A stretch of DNA of 64,000 nt, taken from the NCBI GenBank assembly GCA_019916065.1, contig CM034242.1, positions 15,314,823 to 15,378,822 of the forward strand, written 5' to 3'. Positions 10,841 through 21,852 of the stretch are shown here, in pieces. The DNA is from Vitellaria paradoxa. Taxonomy: Eukaryota > Streptophyta > Magnoliopsida > Ericales > Sapotaceae. The translations under genes and the position numbers were made by a program. The first letter of the stretch is position 1, and every line of letters starts with the position of its first letter. Under the pieces are notes generated by a model that saw nothing but the letters and a program-made list of their open reading frames with translations, made no database searches and was not told the DNA's origin.

Positions 10841-11148
10841 TGTAACGACTCGCATCCATATAATACAATATTGTCCACTTTTGACTTGGTAAGCTACTTC
10901 CCAGGAGGTCACCCATCCTAGTACTGTTCCCACTGGAGCACGCTTAACCCTGTAGTTCCCACTGAACCCAGTGCCCTCACAGCTTTAAAACGCGTTGTAC
11001 TATATTGATATCGAATATTACATATATGCTAATTCCTTCCACGACCCAGGCAATGTGGGATGGGAGGCATTGCTTCTCTGCTTCACCTCCCGTTTTACTC
11101 TCCCACAGGCAGAGTCCCTCACGGGTAGGTCCCTCACAGTCCCTCACA
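10841..11148 (-). repeat. Cassandra 3' LTR with 5S-like segment
   Basis: 308 bp, TGTAACG...CTCACA on the plus strand. The 5S-like part is about 10890-10985. On the minus strand it keeps box A (TAAGCGTGCT) and box C (GGATGGGTGACC) of the Pol III internal promoter. Confidence 0.9.
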
Positions 11149-11161
11149 ATCTTCCCCCCTT
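11149..11161 (-). promoter_or_regulatory. Cassandra polypurine tract
   Basis: On the minus strand, AAGGGGGGAAGAT abuts the 3' LTR, the expected plus-strand primer position. Confidence 0.8.
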
Positions 11162-11278
11162 ACATGGCACGCGTCCCCGCCTGGCCTCCTGCTTCACTCT
11201 CCCGTAGGCAGAGTCCCTCACAGGCAAGTCCCCTATACGTGGGGCCCACGGGTGATCCCACACTTCCGGCTGAGTATT

Positions 11279-11291
11279 GGCTCTGATACCA
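11279..11291 (-). promoter_or_regulatory. Cassandra primer binding site (tRNA-Met)
   Basis: On the minus strand, TGGTATCAGAGCC follows the 5' LTR after a two-base gap. It matches the 3' end complement of initiator tRNA-Met, the usual primer of plant LTR elements. Confidence 0.9.
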
Positions 11292-11293
11292 TT

Positions 11294-11615
11294 TGTAACG
11301 ACTCGCATCCATATAATACAATATTGTCCGTTTCGGACTTGGTAAGCTACTTCCCAGGAGGTCACCCATCCTAGTACTGCTCCCCACTGGAGCACGTTTA
11401 ACCCTAGAGTTCCCACTAAACCCTGTGCACTCACGGCTTTAAAACGCATTGTACTATAATGATATCGAATATTACATATATGCTAATTCCTTCCACGACC
11501 CAGGCGATGTGGGATGGGAGACATTGCTTCTCTACTTCACTCCCCCACAGGCAGAGTCCCTCACGGGCAGGTCCCTCAGAGTCCCTCACGGGCAGGTCCC
11601 TCACAGTCTCTCACA
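11294..11615 (-). repeat. Cassandra 5' LTR with 5S-like segment
   Basis: 322 bp. The 5S-like part is about 11338-11437. It differs from the other LTR by scattered substitutions, including a weakened box A (TAAACGTGCT), and by a short extra copy of the GTCCCTCACGGGCAG tail unit. This indicates age since insertion. Confidence 0.9.
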
Positions 11616-12175
11616 CACAGGGAACCTAAAGTTTTAGTTTCTGAGTTATCAAGAAGGTTCAGGATTCAAATGCTTGGAAATTTCAATGGTTGCTTAAACT
11701 AATTTTGAGAGTTTTGAAAATTTTAACTTAACTAAGCCTAACAATAATTAAATAAAGAGATTCACCAAATAGAAATTTTTAATTTTTAATTTTGAAAAAC
11801 AAACTTAAATATGAATTCAAGAATTTAAAGGAAGGTATCTAACCTAATCAAGATTTCAAGAAAAGAACGCAATTAATGCAAAGCCAAAATTAAAGCAGAT
11901 AAAAGATTTCAAGATTAAACGGTTCTTGATCCAACTTCACAATTCCGGGTAGTTTATTAATTCACTACGGGATGTGTTATGGCTACAATCTGTAGTTCAC
12001 ATCAAAGGATCTATAGATTGGAAAGATATTATCATTAAAGTTTAGAAAATACCCCATACATAGTTTTAAAATCTCGTGTCTTCTTGGATAATAAAATCGG
12101 AAAAATTTTCTAAAAACACGGTTGGGTTCAAACCTGAAGTAAGGTTTGTTCAAAAATTATTAAGAAAATAATGAT

Positions 12176-12222
12176 CAAGAGTTTTTACCAGTGATTACAG
12201 AGAATATAATCAAAAACTCTTG
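12176..12222. repeat. compound hairpin 1
   Basis: CAAGAGTTTTT (12176-12186) pairs with AAAAACTCTTG (12212-12222). The enclosed 25 bases contain an inner GATTA...TAATC stem. See the partner at 12310-12356. Confidence 0.8.
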
Positions 12223-12309
12223 TTTTCAAAAACTTTTCAAACAAACAAAATCAAATTTGTTTTCGAAATCGATTTCTAATTTGCCCAAAAGTATTGAACC
12301 AATTGTTAC

Positions 12310-12356
12310 CGAAAACCTTTACCAGTGATTACAGAGAATGTAATCGAAGGTTTTCG
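12310..12356. repeat. compound hairpin 2
   Basis: CGAAAACCTT (12310-12319) pairs with AAGGTTTTCG (12347-12356). It encloses nearly the same 25-base core as hairpin 1, with the inner stem GATTAC/GTAATC. Outer stems of the two hairpins are unrelated in sequence. Confidence 0.8.
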
Positions 12357-13140
12357 TTTTCGAATATTTTTGAAACAAAAGAAAAACGACTTGAAAATCA
12401 TAGATCACTACGCATAGGTTTTACAAACCATGTGTAGGATCTACGTTCATCCCTTAGTTCATAATAAACCATCCTTCCTTGATTCGTTGAATCAAGAACT
12501 AGGGTTTTACGCTAGTTTCATATTAAAATCCATACAAATCAATAAAAAAATCAAGAACACTAAACACAAAAATCAAATGCAAATAAATTCTGGAAAAGTT
12601 TTATTAACTCAAACAAATAATGTACTGTACTTCGAAGAACAAAATGAACACCAAACAATCATTAAAACTGAGAAGACTCCAAACAATGCTGTGTAAAACT
12701 TAAAAAATATCTCCCAAAACTAATGGAAAGAAAATAACTAAACCTTAGAAAAGTCTCAAGAATGCTTTCTCTCCGATGCCCCAGATGGTTGCTAATGAGG
12801 TGTTTATATACAATACTTAAAAACCCTAAAAACGAAACAAAATAACTGTCTCGCGTGTCCCACGTGTCCAGACGGTAGTGTGCTCGCAGACTCATTTTCT
12901 CCAGCTTTGTATTCTGCGGTTTTGAAGGTGTCCAGACATCCATTCCTTACAAGTGTACCACGAGCTATCCCTCATCTTCATCTTTGGCACTCCCAATTGC
13001 GCTTATTGAATCGTTTTTACTACAATTAAGAAAAATAAACTGAATTAGTGTAAAAAGTAGCAAAACGCATAAATAAATTAAGAAAATGCATGGTTTTATG
13101 TTAAAATAAAGGTCTTGAAATTACACTTTTCAAGTGTAAT

Positions 13141-13751
13141 CACTTTCCTACAATTTTTATTGAAGGTTCTGACATAAATATTCATATTGGACCTATAAAT
13201 CGAAAGACTTAAGATCTCAAGATTCTTTTGGTTATATAACCTTGAACAATAATATTCTCTTGAAGTCTCGAACATGAGGTAAATGTATATATATTATTTT
13301 TGAACCTCCATGGCAAAATGAATTGTATATAACTATTCTTTTGTCCTTTTGATTAGGTTGTATGGGTCAAGTTAAGCTCATTATAATAATAATGATAATA
13401 ATAATAATAATAATGCCCAACCAATGGCTAAAGTTTTGCTTATGTACATTGGTATTGTTTATTTTATCTTACTCAAGGTTGTTGTATAGCTCTAATGTAT
13501 GGGACAAAACTATGATTATGTCTATCTGCATAAGCTTATGTCATGTCCCTTGGTCATGGGGATTTGTGTAGTGACAATAACCATGACCCAAATGAAATTA
13601 TAAAAATGAAACAAGCAACGCATATATGAAAATATAATAAAAATATTTTTATACTTTTGTTAGTAAGATGATTATTTATATTAAATATGAGAAAAAAATT
13701 ATACATATTTATAAAGAGAGAGTTTTATATTTAAATAAGAGATATAGGGTC
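13141..13751. other. non-coding AT-rich spacer with ATA/ATG microsatellite
   Basis: (ATA)n with ATG variants at about 13381-13413. No gene seen. Confidence 0.6.
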
Positions 13752-14240
13752 ATGCCCCAGATTTCCATGACCCAAGGTGTGACCTAAGATCACATGCAAT
13801 CACACAAATAATAATATAAACTATTCTAATTGAGCCAAACATTAACTTGGAGTGACAATACATAACAAAATATAATACAATAGTATATAAGCCTTGACCA
13901 TTGTCTATGCAATAGTGCTCTCAAAATAAGTAATATATAAGGCTCATCTGACCCTTTACAACCTATTGAAGTCAAAAAAATAAAATGTATAGTCTACCTT
14001 ACATAGGGGGACAAAATAATAGGATATACAAAGGTATAAGTCAAAAATAAATGGGAATCTACAGTACCCGACCAACAACTTTAGAAATCACATTAGTATC
14101 TACAACCGCAGTCAAGTCTGTAAGGGAGTGCATGATTCGTTTGTGCCACTCAACAAAATGATAACATATAACATGCTTATCATATCACTAACATGATATG
14201 CAACACATACATATATGCACCATCAAAATCAATTCATTTA
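13752..14240. repeat. dispersed repeat family A, copy 2
   Basis: It begins TCATGCCCCAGATTTCC and follows the same order of words as 9803-10330, with about equal spacing. Interpreted as a decayed LTR-type sequence of the same family. Confidence 0.45.
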
Positions 14241-14453
14241 CATTTTTATATTCAGTCAAGCATCACAATTTTATCATCATTAATTCCTTAGTAAAGTTTC
14301 AATCATATCAAAATCATAATCCAAAACACAACTGGGGTTAGGTACTCTATCTAAATGAATTCGTGGCTACGACACTCCACCTAAATATACACCACTCCAT
14401 GGTAGTAATCTGCCTAGGTACTCTACCTCCATAGCTAAGGCCAAGGAAATCAG

Positions 14454-14600
14454 CACTACAAGAAAATGGAATATAAGTGAGGAAAGTTTTTGTGAGGAAA
14501 CTTATTTCCTCGCTAATAGTAGGATTTAGGTGAAGAAAATAATATTTCAACCCTATCAATTTCATCGTTAATACTATAATACTTTTCCTCATCCCTATTT
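14454..14600 (+). mobile_element. CACTA transposon terminal fragment
   Basis: CACTACAAGAAAA at 14454-14466 is the canonical left terminus of plant CACTA (En/Spm) elements. It is followed by subterminal-like copies of TGAGGAAA and TTTCCTC. The opposite terminus was not found, so this is a fragment or is interrupted by the GC-poor block that follows. Confidence 0.7.
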
Positions 14601-15442
14601 AGTAATACCCTTCCTTGTCCCCGTCCCCATACCCGTTTTGGGTAAAAATTTTTTCCATATCCATCGCTGCTATGTAATAGATTTCCCATCATTTTCCCCA
14701 TTTATCTGCTAAACATACTAACTATTATAAATTATATATTATTTATATCATAAATATTAAAAATTATTATAAATATTATATATATCAAAAAATATATTTT
14801 TATATATCTTAAATAAAAATTAAAATATATATAAATTATTAAATAAATATTTAAACGGGTATGGGCTGGACGGGGTAGAGACCATTATACCTATTCTCGT
14901 AACCATTTGAGTATAATACCTTAAAATCCCAATATATTTGTCCCCGTCCTTACTATTAGTATCCCAATACCTTTCTCGAATAGGGCAGGAAAGGTAAGTA
15001 CCCTGCCAAGTACAGTTAATCTTGACATCCCTATTTGCACTTCACAAATAGGCTTTTATACTGTACTATACTTTTTCATTAATTAAAATTACATAATTAT
15101 TCATATTCATTTTCACATATGTATTAGATACTTATAACGACACAAAGGCCTTTGTGCAAAAGCTCAATTCAAAACATAATTATAATATTATAAATACTTT
15201 ATTTTATAAGATATTTTTTTAATAATATATATAGAAGGCAACTAATCAATTATTTTTTAGATATTTTAATAAGTGGGGATGTAATTACAATATAATTTGT
15301 TTATAAAAAAATTTTCTTATGCAAATGAATTACTTTATTGTAATAAAATTTTTTAATTCTAAGTTTTTTAAATTTTTTTTATTATCAAAAATTTAAATTA
15401 AATTTTTAAAAGAAAAATACTTATGTTATGTTTGATAAATAT
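14601..15442. other. AT-rich spacer with hAT-like 'GGGTACGGG' debris
   Basis: The CCCCGTCCCCATACCCG words near 14615-14640, matched by GGGTATGGGCTGGACGGGG near 14856, and a possible right end TTGACATCCCTA at about 15022-15033 resemble the internal sequence of non-autonomous hAT elements. The left end was not resolved. The rest is AT-rich and empty. Confidence 0.4.
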
Positions 15443-15446
15443 GGGG

Positions 15447-15592
15447 TGCGTTTGGCACGTTGAAATTTTCTAAAATTCTCTAAAAATCTTTAAAAGCTAT
15501 TTATTTTTATCTCACTGTACGAATTATGAACTAACAACTTTTAGGAAATTATCTTATTTTTATCTCACTTTTTATCACTCCAAACACTCCAT
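15447..15592. mobile_element. MITE family C, copy 1
   Basis: Short AT-rich element with ends GGGTGCGTTTGG and, inverted, GGAGTGTTTGGAGTG. It has an internal TATTTTTATCTCACT repeat at both sides. Relatives are at 34849-34998 and 51604-51896. The target duplication was not defined. Confidence 0.5.
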
Positions 15593-15692
15593 GATTTGTA
15601 GATTTAATTTTATGTAAGAAAAAATATTTTGAAAAACTAAAATAAATTTATTTTCATTTATATTTTCAGCAACCACTTAAAAATAAATTTTA

Positions 15693-15845
15693 GAGTTAAT
15701 TGCCTTTACACCCCCTGTACATAGGTCAAAAATCACTTACACCCCCCTCAACTTCAATATTATGCACTAACACCCCCTATACTATTATCCAAAGTCCAAC
15801 GAGTAACGCCGTTAAGTGTTAAAAAGACCCAAATACCCCTATATA
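15693..15845 (+). repeat. MULE left terminal inverted repeat
   Basis: About 105 bp align well with the right end. The similarity then becomes patchy, up to the shared ATACCC stretch near 15830. Confidence 0.9.
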
Positions 15846-16332
15846 GTTAAAACACCAAATTGATCAGTCCTTATCACTATACTTCAAAAGTTTTAGTGTA
15901 CGAAGGCTTAGGGCTTGTTTCGATTTTGAGAAGGCGTTTCGATCCAGGCCAACAGAGGCATTGCCCGAGAGATTGAAGAGGAAAAGAGTGAGGTTCTACG
16001 ATTTCTTGTTGTCGAGCTGCTAAAAAGGGTCCATTGACTGAGAAGAAAAACCAGAGGTATGTGTGTATATATAGTTGGTGTATTTATATATATGTAAAGT
16101 ATGATATTGGAATGGTGTGCTATCAAATGTGACTTTTTGCTTTTGAAATTGCCATTTTTTTGTCGATTGGAGATAAATGTAGGGGACAGAGGACACCCAC
16201 ATGGGCCTCTGTAGGATATCTGTTGCCCTGAAGTCCCCATTTGCTTTACGTTGCTAACAAAAAAATTAACTTTTTGAATTAATAAATTGGTTTGGTCAGT
16301 ATATTGACAGAATTTTTCTGGTTCATACAGGG

Positions 16333-19030
16333 ATGGCTGATATAAAAACAGTTGAGTTGCATCTCAGTGGAAGCTTTAAAGTAACTCCACGGGGGATCAT
16401 GTACAGTGGGGGCACTATTGAATATTCAGACAGGTGCGATATAGATTATCTTAGTTTTATTGATTTACAGCACTTGTTTCTGGATAGAGGTTACCCATGC
16501 ACTAGCCTAATGTATTATAAAATACCTGGGATGGGTTTAAGTGAGGGGTTACGAGAAATTAAAAGTGACAAAGATGTTTTAGAGATAGTTAGTTATTATG
16601 CTGGACTTTCAGTAGTTGTTATGTATGTTGTGAAAGGTAATGAACCATAACTATTACAGGTTCTGGGGAAGGATGGGACGCCATTGAAGGATTTAAAACC
16701 ATTATTAATAGAAGGTCCTAGTTAGAGTCTAGGAGTTGAAACTGAAATAGAGGATGAGATTTCTACTACAGTGACTGAGGAGAGTCCCATAGGTGAGGAG
16801 ACTCCTGCAGCTGAGCAACCTTATAAAGCTGAGGAGACTCTTTCAGTAATCAGTGAGGTTTGTCAAGGAAGTGATATACCTCATGCTAGTGGTCTAGAGC
16901 ATTGTAGAAGTTGAAGAAGAAGAAAGTTCTGAGGATGAAGAATATGTTCCTGGTAGTAATAATAGTAATTGTCGTGATGATACAAACCCTAGTTGGTTAT
17001 TTGATGACTTAGAGGGTGTGAGTGATGATGATATTTTTGCTGAGAAAGAGACTCCTGCTCATGCTAAAACATATAAGCGATCTGAGAATAAAAAGAAACA
17101 AGATGAACAATGGTGGTTTGATGATGGGACTGATAATGAGTTACAGTCCATGAGGGGATCAGAAGATGAGAGAGATAGAATTCATTATGCAGAGTTTAAT
17201 GAAGAGGTTAACATGGCAAATCCTGATTTGAAAGTTGGCATGAGGTTTAAAAATGTTTTGGTGTTGAGGGATGCCTTAAGGGAATGGCAGGTGAGACAAA
17301 GTTATGATTTGAAATTTATAAAGAATAAGGTTGCTAGAGTTACTGCCATTTGCAAGATGGAGTGTGGCTTTAGAATTCATGCATCACCTATGCAAGGTGA
17401 AAGGACATTCCAAATAAAGTCACTCCAGCCTAAGCACAATTGTGGGAGGTCATACCATAATCACCTTGTCACCTCTAGATATTTATCAAACAAATATTTG
17501 GAAAAGCTAAGAAACAATCCTTCAACTAGTCTTACTGCATTTTAGAATCAGATTAAGAGAGACGTGGTTGTCGATGTAAGTGGGAATCAACTGTATCGAG
17601 CAAAACGAAAAGCAAGAGATACCATTGATGGGGAAATTAGAGAACAATATGCTAGATTGAGAGATTATGCTGCTACTGTCAGGTTACATAATCCACACAC
17701 TTGGATTAAAATTCAAACTGAAATACCAAGTCCAAAGTTACCTCCTAGATTTCTTAGTATGTATGTAAGGTACGAGGCTTAGCTTCTTAGATTTTTGAAT
17801 GGTTGTAGGCCAATCATTGGCCTTGATGGTTATTTTTTGAAAGGATTATATGGTGGGCAGTTGTTAAGAGCAATTGCTTGGGATGGAAATGACAATATGT
17901 TTCCACTTGCTATTGCTGTGGTGGAAGCTGAGAATAAGGAATATTAGACTTGGTTTTTGGAGCTGCTAATTAATGACATTGGAAGTGTTGATGAGATAGG
18001 GTGGTGCTTCATTTCAGATAGACAAAAGGGGTTAGAAGCTACCTCTACTAAGCTAATGCCCAATGCTAAGCACAAATTTTGCTTAAGGCATATATATGCC
18101 AACCTTTCAAAGAAATTTAAAGGGAAAGAGTTAAAAGACTGCCTTTGGAAGGCTGCATCTGTTGGGATAGTTAGGGAGTTTGAATGTCAAATGTTGGTAA
18201 TGGAGAATATGGATAAGAAGGCTTATGAGTGGTTAAAGAAAATTAATCCAAAATTATGGACTAGGTCCCATTTCAGCACTAGGTGCAAGTTAGACATTCT
18301 GGTTAACAATCTGAATGAGTCCTTTAACAACTACATACTTGAGGCAAGAGACAAGCCCATCATAAGTATGCTCGAATGGATAAGGAGGAAATTGATGAGT
18401 AGGTTTCAAATTAAAAGGAAATGAATGGAAAAACACAATGGAGATTTATGTCCTAGAATCCAACAAAAGTTAGACAACAATAAAGTTGCTAGCAGAAACT
18501 ATTTGCCTTATTTTGCAGGTGAATTGAAATATGAAGTTGATTGTGGGAACACAACCTACGACGTTGATTTAGGGAGGAAGACTTGTGGTTGTAGGATGTG
18601 GGATTTGACTGGCATACCTTGTAAGCATGCAATTAGTGCCATTTACATGCATAGGCAAACTTCGGAAGATTTTGTTCATCAGTGCTATCGGAAGGAGACC
18701 TATTTGGCTACCTACAATACAATGATGCATCTTGTGCCTAGACAGCATGACTAGTTGCGTACTGGAATGGATGCTATTTCCCCTCATTTTGTGAGAAAAC
18801 AAGCTGGCAGGCCAAAGAAGATGAGAAAAAGGGATGTAAATGAACCAGCCAATCCCAATAAGGTTTCTAGGGCAAATCGATATATGGTGTGTAAAAAATG
18901 TTTGTCAAGGGGCCACAACATAAGGTCTAGCAAGAACAATATACATTCGAAGTCAAAATTAATGAAAAAGACATTATCAACAAGGACTGATGAGGTAATG
19001 GCCTATTTCTGTTATGTCATGTTTGTTTAG
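16333..19030 (+). pseudogene. MURA-type transposase (PB1-like, DBD, DDE, SWIM, zinc knuckle)
   Basis: From the ATG at 16333 comes a PB1-like N-terminal domain (to about 16650), then an acidic linker with a one-base shift near 16900. The plant MuDR DNA-binding domain follows (about 17240-17480, with FRIHASPM and KHNCGRSYHN). The DDE core has Asp in GLDGYFLKG (about 17826), a second Asp in ISDRQKG (about 18016), the FCLRHIYANL C-x2-H motif, and Glu in NESFN (about 18316). A SWIM finger sits at 18588-18640 (CGC...CKH). The final zinc knuckle at 18890-18930 lacks its last Cys. From 17018 to 19030 the frame is unbroken except for stops at 17543, 17780, 17945, 18422 and 18752. A last exon may follow at 19125-19226 after a GT donor near 18994. 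Confidence 0.93.
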
Positions 19031-19230
19031 TTACAAAATTAATTACGTTATATTTTGCTGCTCTATTTATTGCTATTATGAATGATTTAAATAATTAAAT
19101 TATACTATTTTGTAAAATTTTTCAAGACTTCCAGAGAAGATACTTCCAGAGTTGGTAGTGGTTCTCTCACACAACCTACGCCTACTGTGGCATTTACTTT
19201 GACTAAAGGATACCACACTTGAAGTAAATC

Positions 19231-20958
19231 TTATTCGCAGGTAAATGAATTAGTAGGAGCATTCCTTGTGTAGAATATTTGAACTTTCATAGAATTAATT
19301 TAACCACACTTAATTTCATAGAAATTAATTAATTTTCATTAAACCATGTTTGTGTTATAACCAACAAGACTATCATGCCGTCGTGGAAAATCATATACTC
19401 AGAGTGGAACTACTTAGGCTGAGACTACTCAAACAAGAAGTGGGCAAGCTGGAAGTTGAAATGGGCAACTGGAAGTCAAAGTGGGCAAGTTGGAACCCAA
19501 AGTTGAAGGTCGTTGAAGGCTCGACATGCTATCTTGCTTTCTTGGACATTTTATTTTTGGTTGGTCATAGTATTTTTTTGGCTGGCAGACGAACTGTGCA
19601 AACAAACTAGAAATGCTGTCAGCTTATCAATATTTCGTAAATTTAATAGTTGGAAATTGGTTGTCAATTCTTTTTATCAATATTTTGTAAATTTAACATG
19701 TTGCAAACTGGTTGTCAATTCCTTTCTTTAATATTTTGTAAATTTAACAGTTGTTAATGATCATGTAGTTATTAAATATTCTATCAGTTGCCTATGCAAC
19801 AGTCATAAAATTAGTTTAAATATCAGTTGGCTTGCAGTTAATGGTTGGTATTGCTAGAGTTCTATTGTCAAATGTGTTGAACTGCAGGTTGAATGCTGTT
19901 TTCCTATATATGGTCGACTGTTGTTTTTGGGTGCATGGTTGATTGTTGTATGGTAGAATGGTTAACAATTTTTGTGAACAGTTTGCATATTAGATTGACT
20001 GCTGGATGGTGCATGGTTGCATGAGCTGTGCATTGTTGCTATTCAATGCAGTGATGAGCTGTGCATTGTTGTTATTCAATGCAATGTTTGCATGAGCCAT
20101 TGTTTTTGGTAAGATGATTTTGTTTGGCATGCTACTTTTATCATTTGGCTTGCAGTCGGTGGTTGGTATTGCTAGAATTCTATTATCATATGTGTTGACA
20201 TGGAGGTTAGCTTTTAAAGAACATATAAATATAAGCTGTATAATGAGTTTTAGCTTTTAAATAGCAAGTACCTAGAAAACTCAATATCTGTTTATCACAA
20301 TATACAATCTATCAAGCAACTTCAAAATTTGAGGCCTTTTCGAAGTGATGAACAAGTATTTAGGAAGCATCAAGCATTTATAAACATGCTAACTATAACA
20401 CCACAGAGCATCAAAAGTACTTCCACCCCCCTAAAAAAGGAAGAGAGAGAGGGAGAGAGGTTTAAAAAGTTGTGCAATTGCCACATCTTCAATCCCAAAA
20501 ACTCTGGTCAACATAGGAGCACACTTTCACAATTCTTAAATTTGAATTAGGTTGCACAAAAGATGGCCATACATAGATTAACAGATCAAGCATTAATTCT
20601 TTTCTTATACTGTAATATACATATATTATACAGCTTCGCCTAGTTTATTTTTCATAATTTTAAGGAGAAATTGGAATATATAAATCAAATTGTCAACCTA
20701 AATCATTTTATTGGAGTAAAAAAGATTCATATTTACTAATAGGCAACAAATTATAGTAAATCTCATTACACACTACAATCCGTTGAAAGCATTAAACCAA
20801 ATCATTCTTCATTAACAATAACATGTATATCAATTACAATTGCCATTACAAGACTAGTCGTTCACTAAAATCCCCACAAAAATTAAAAAGATAATGACTA
20901 GTTAAGCAACCAAAAATATATCAAAAATATTAAAATTACAAATTTTTTTAGTCACTAT
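19231..20958. other. non-coding centre of the MULE
   Basis: It lies between the converging genes. It has a short GGGCAAGYTGGAAGT repeat at 19440-19500, a TTAACAGTTG/TTGGTTGTCAATT repeat at 19645-19760, and a duplicated GAGCTGTGCATTGTTG segment at about 20018-20075. No further gene recognised. Confidence 0.6.
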
Positions 20959-21515
20959 TTAATGAAACCAAGTACAATATCGACAACCTATCCCAATCCA
21001 AGTTCCAACAAAAGCTTGCTTGTACATCCTTTTCCTTGCACTGTATTTTTCCAGCTCCTTCTCCAATCTATCAACCTTCTCCAAAAGTTTTGGAAGAACC
21101 TCCTTTCCACATTCACACATTAGTGGGTCAACCCATCTAAAAAAACCACAACTTGATGTACCCTACAAATCAAATCAACATAAACTGTAAACCAAAAAAA
21201 ATAAATAAATAACTAAATATATTGTACAGAATCTGAAATTCTCTAAAGCTCTGTTAGGTTTCAAATTTTTAATTATTTTTGGGTTTTGTTTTGTTCTTAT
21301 CTTCTATTTCCAGGGAGCAATCAATTTGAATAAGAAAATTTACCCCAAATACACAATACCCAAATCAAACCTAGCACACTTACCCCAAATCGTCCATATC
21401 TTCCACAACCTAGAAACCTCTTACCCATGTTAGCTTTAGTAGATGATGTCTGTATCGGAGCCACTACGCCGCAATAGCACTTTCGCGCCGAAGATTTTGA
21501 AACTTCAATTCTGGA
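20959..21515 (-). CDS. GRF-type zinc-finger protein carried by the MULE
   Basis: Two exons on the minus strand: 21515-21384 and 21162-20959, joined by a GTAAGT donor and a TTTGTAG acceptor, keep one frame of 111 codons to the TAA at 20959. Exon 1 has CYCG and, 24-30 residues on, GKRFLGCGRYG. Exon 2 continues SSCGFFRWVDP, completing the C-x-C...C...C-FF-W-D pattern of the GRF zinc finger. It is followed by CECGKEVLPKLLEKVDRLEKELEKY, a short coiled coil, and a hydrophobic tail. No ATG is visible: a TGA lies just before codon 1, so the true start is lost or in another exon. GRF fingers bind nucleic acid in other proteins; the role here is unknown. Confidence 0.8.
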
Positions 21516-21594
21516 TCAGGAAGCATGGGACGAAGACGAGATCCCCACTCTGACGAACATGCTTTATTACAAATGAAGAGGAGAAGGGGAACAA

Positions 21595-21843
21595 ATATAA
21601 ATATGTATGGCTATCTCTCCTCTACATTAAGGGTATTTTTGTCAATTCACTACGTTTTTTAATATTGGGTATAACACACTTGCACTTTTCAAGCGCGTAC
21701 ATCACACTAACTGTTAACTCCAATAGTTCTGTCAAATGTTGCACTTTGGATAACAGTACAGGGGATGTTGTGCATAATACTGAAATTGAGGGGGTGTAAG
21801 TGATTTTTGACCTATATATAGGGGGTGTAAAGGCAATTAACCC
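21595..21843 (-). repeat. MULE right terminal inverted repeat
   Basis: Inverted copy of the left end, with the terminal 105 bp clear. The inner part is longer than on the left by inserted sequence. Confidence 0.9.
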
Positions 21844-21852
21844 TAAATTTTA

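Larger units (their letters stand above)
10841..11615 (-). mobile_element. Cassandra TRIM retrotransposon, complete
   Basis: This is a miniature LTR element of 775 bp on the minus strand. Its two LTRs (10841-11148 and 11294-11615) flank a 145-bp internal region. The target duplication CACAG is at 10836-10840 and 11616-11620. Each LTR carries a 5S rRNA-derived segment, the defining trait of Cassandra, including the minus-strand stretch GATGGGTGACCTCCTGGGAA and the conserved GTTTTAAAGCCGTGAG part. It encodes no protein and must use enzymes of other elements. Both ends and the target duplication are intact. Confidence 0.95.
10745..13140. repeat. unclassified dispersed repeat hosting the Cassandra insertion
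   Basis: Without the Cassandra, the sequence reads through GTCGAATCCACAGGGAACC, a phrase found in a common class of plant non-coding repeats. It continues as A-rich sequence with phased hairpins at 12127-12147, 12176-12222 and 12310-12356. It ends near a small inverted repeat, ACACTTTTCAAGTGTAAT, at about 13120-13140. Comparable phrasing (TCAATCACAGGGATTGTG) occurs near 57465 inside the PH-gene intron. No protein coding seen. Confidence 0.4.
15693..21843 (+). mobile_element. autonomous-type MULE (Mutator-like DNA transposon), complete but inactivated
   Basis: The ends GRGTTAATTGCCTTTACACCCCC face each other, and the element is flanked by the perfect 9-bp duplication TAAATTTTA (15684-15692 and 21844-21852), exactly as Mutator elements leave. 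It is 6151 bp. Inside are a MURA-type transposase on the plus strand and a GRF zinc-finger gene on the minus strand, converging on a non-coding middle. Stops in the transposase show it is dead, while the ends and target duplication remain readable. Confidence 0.96.
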
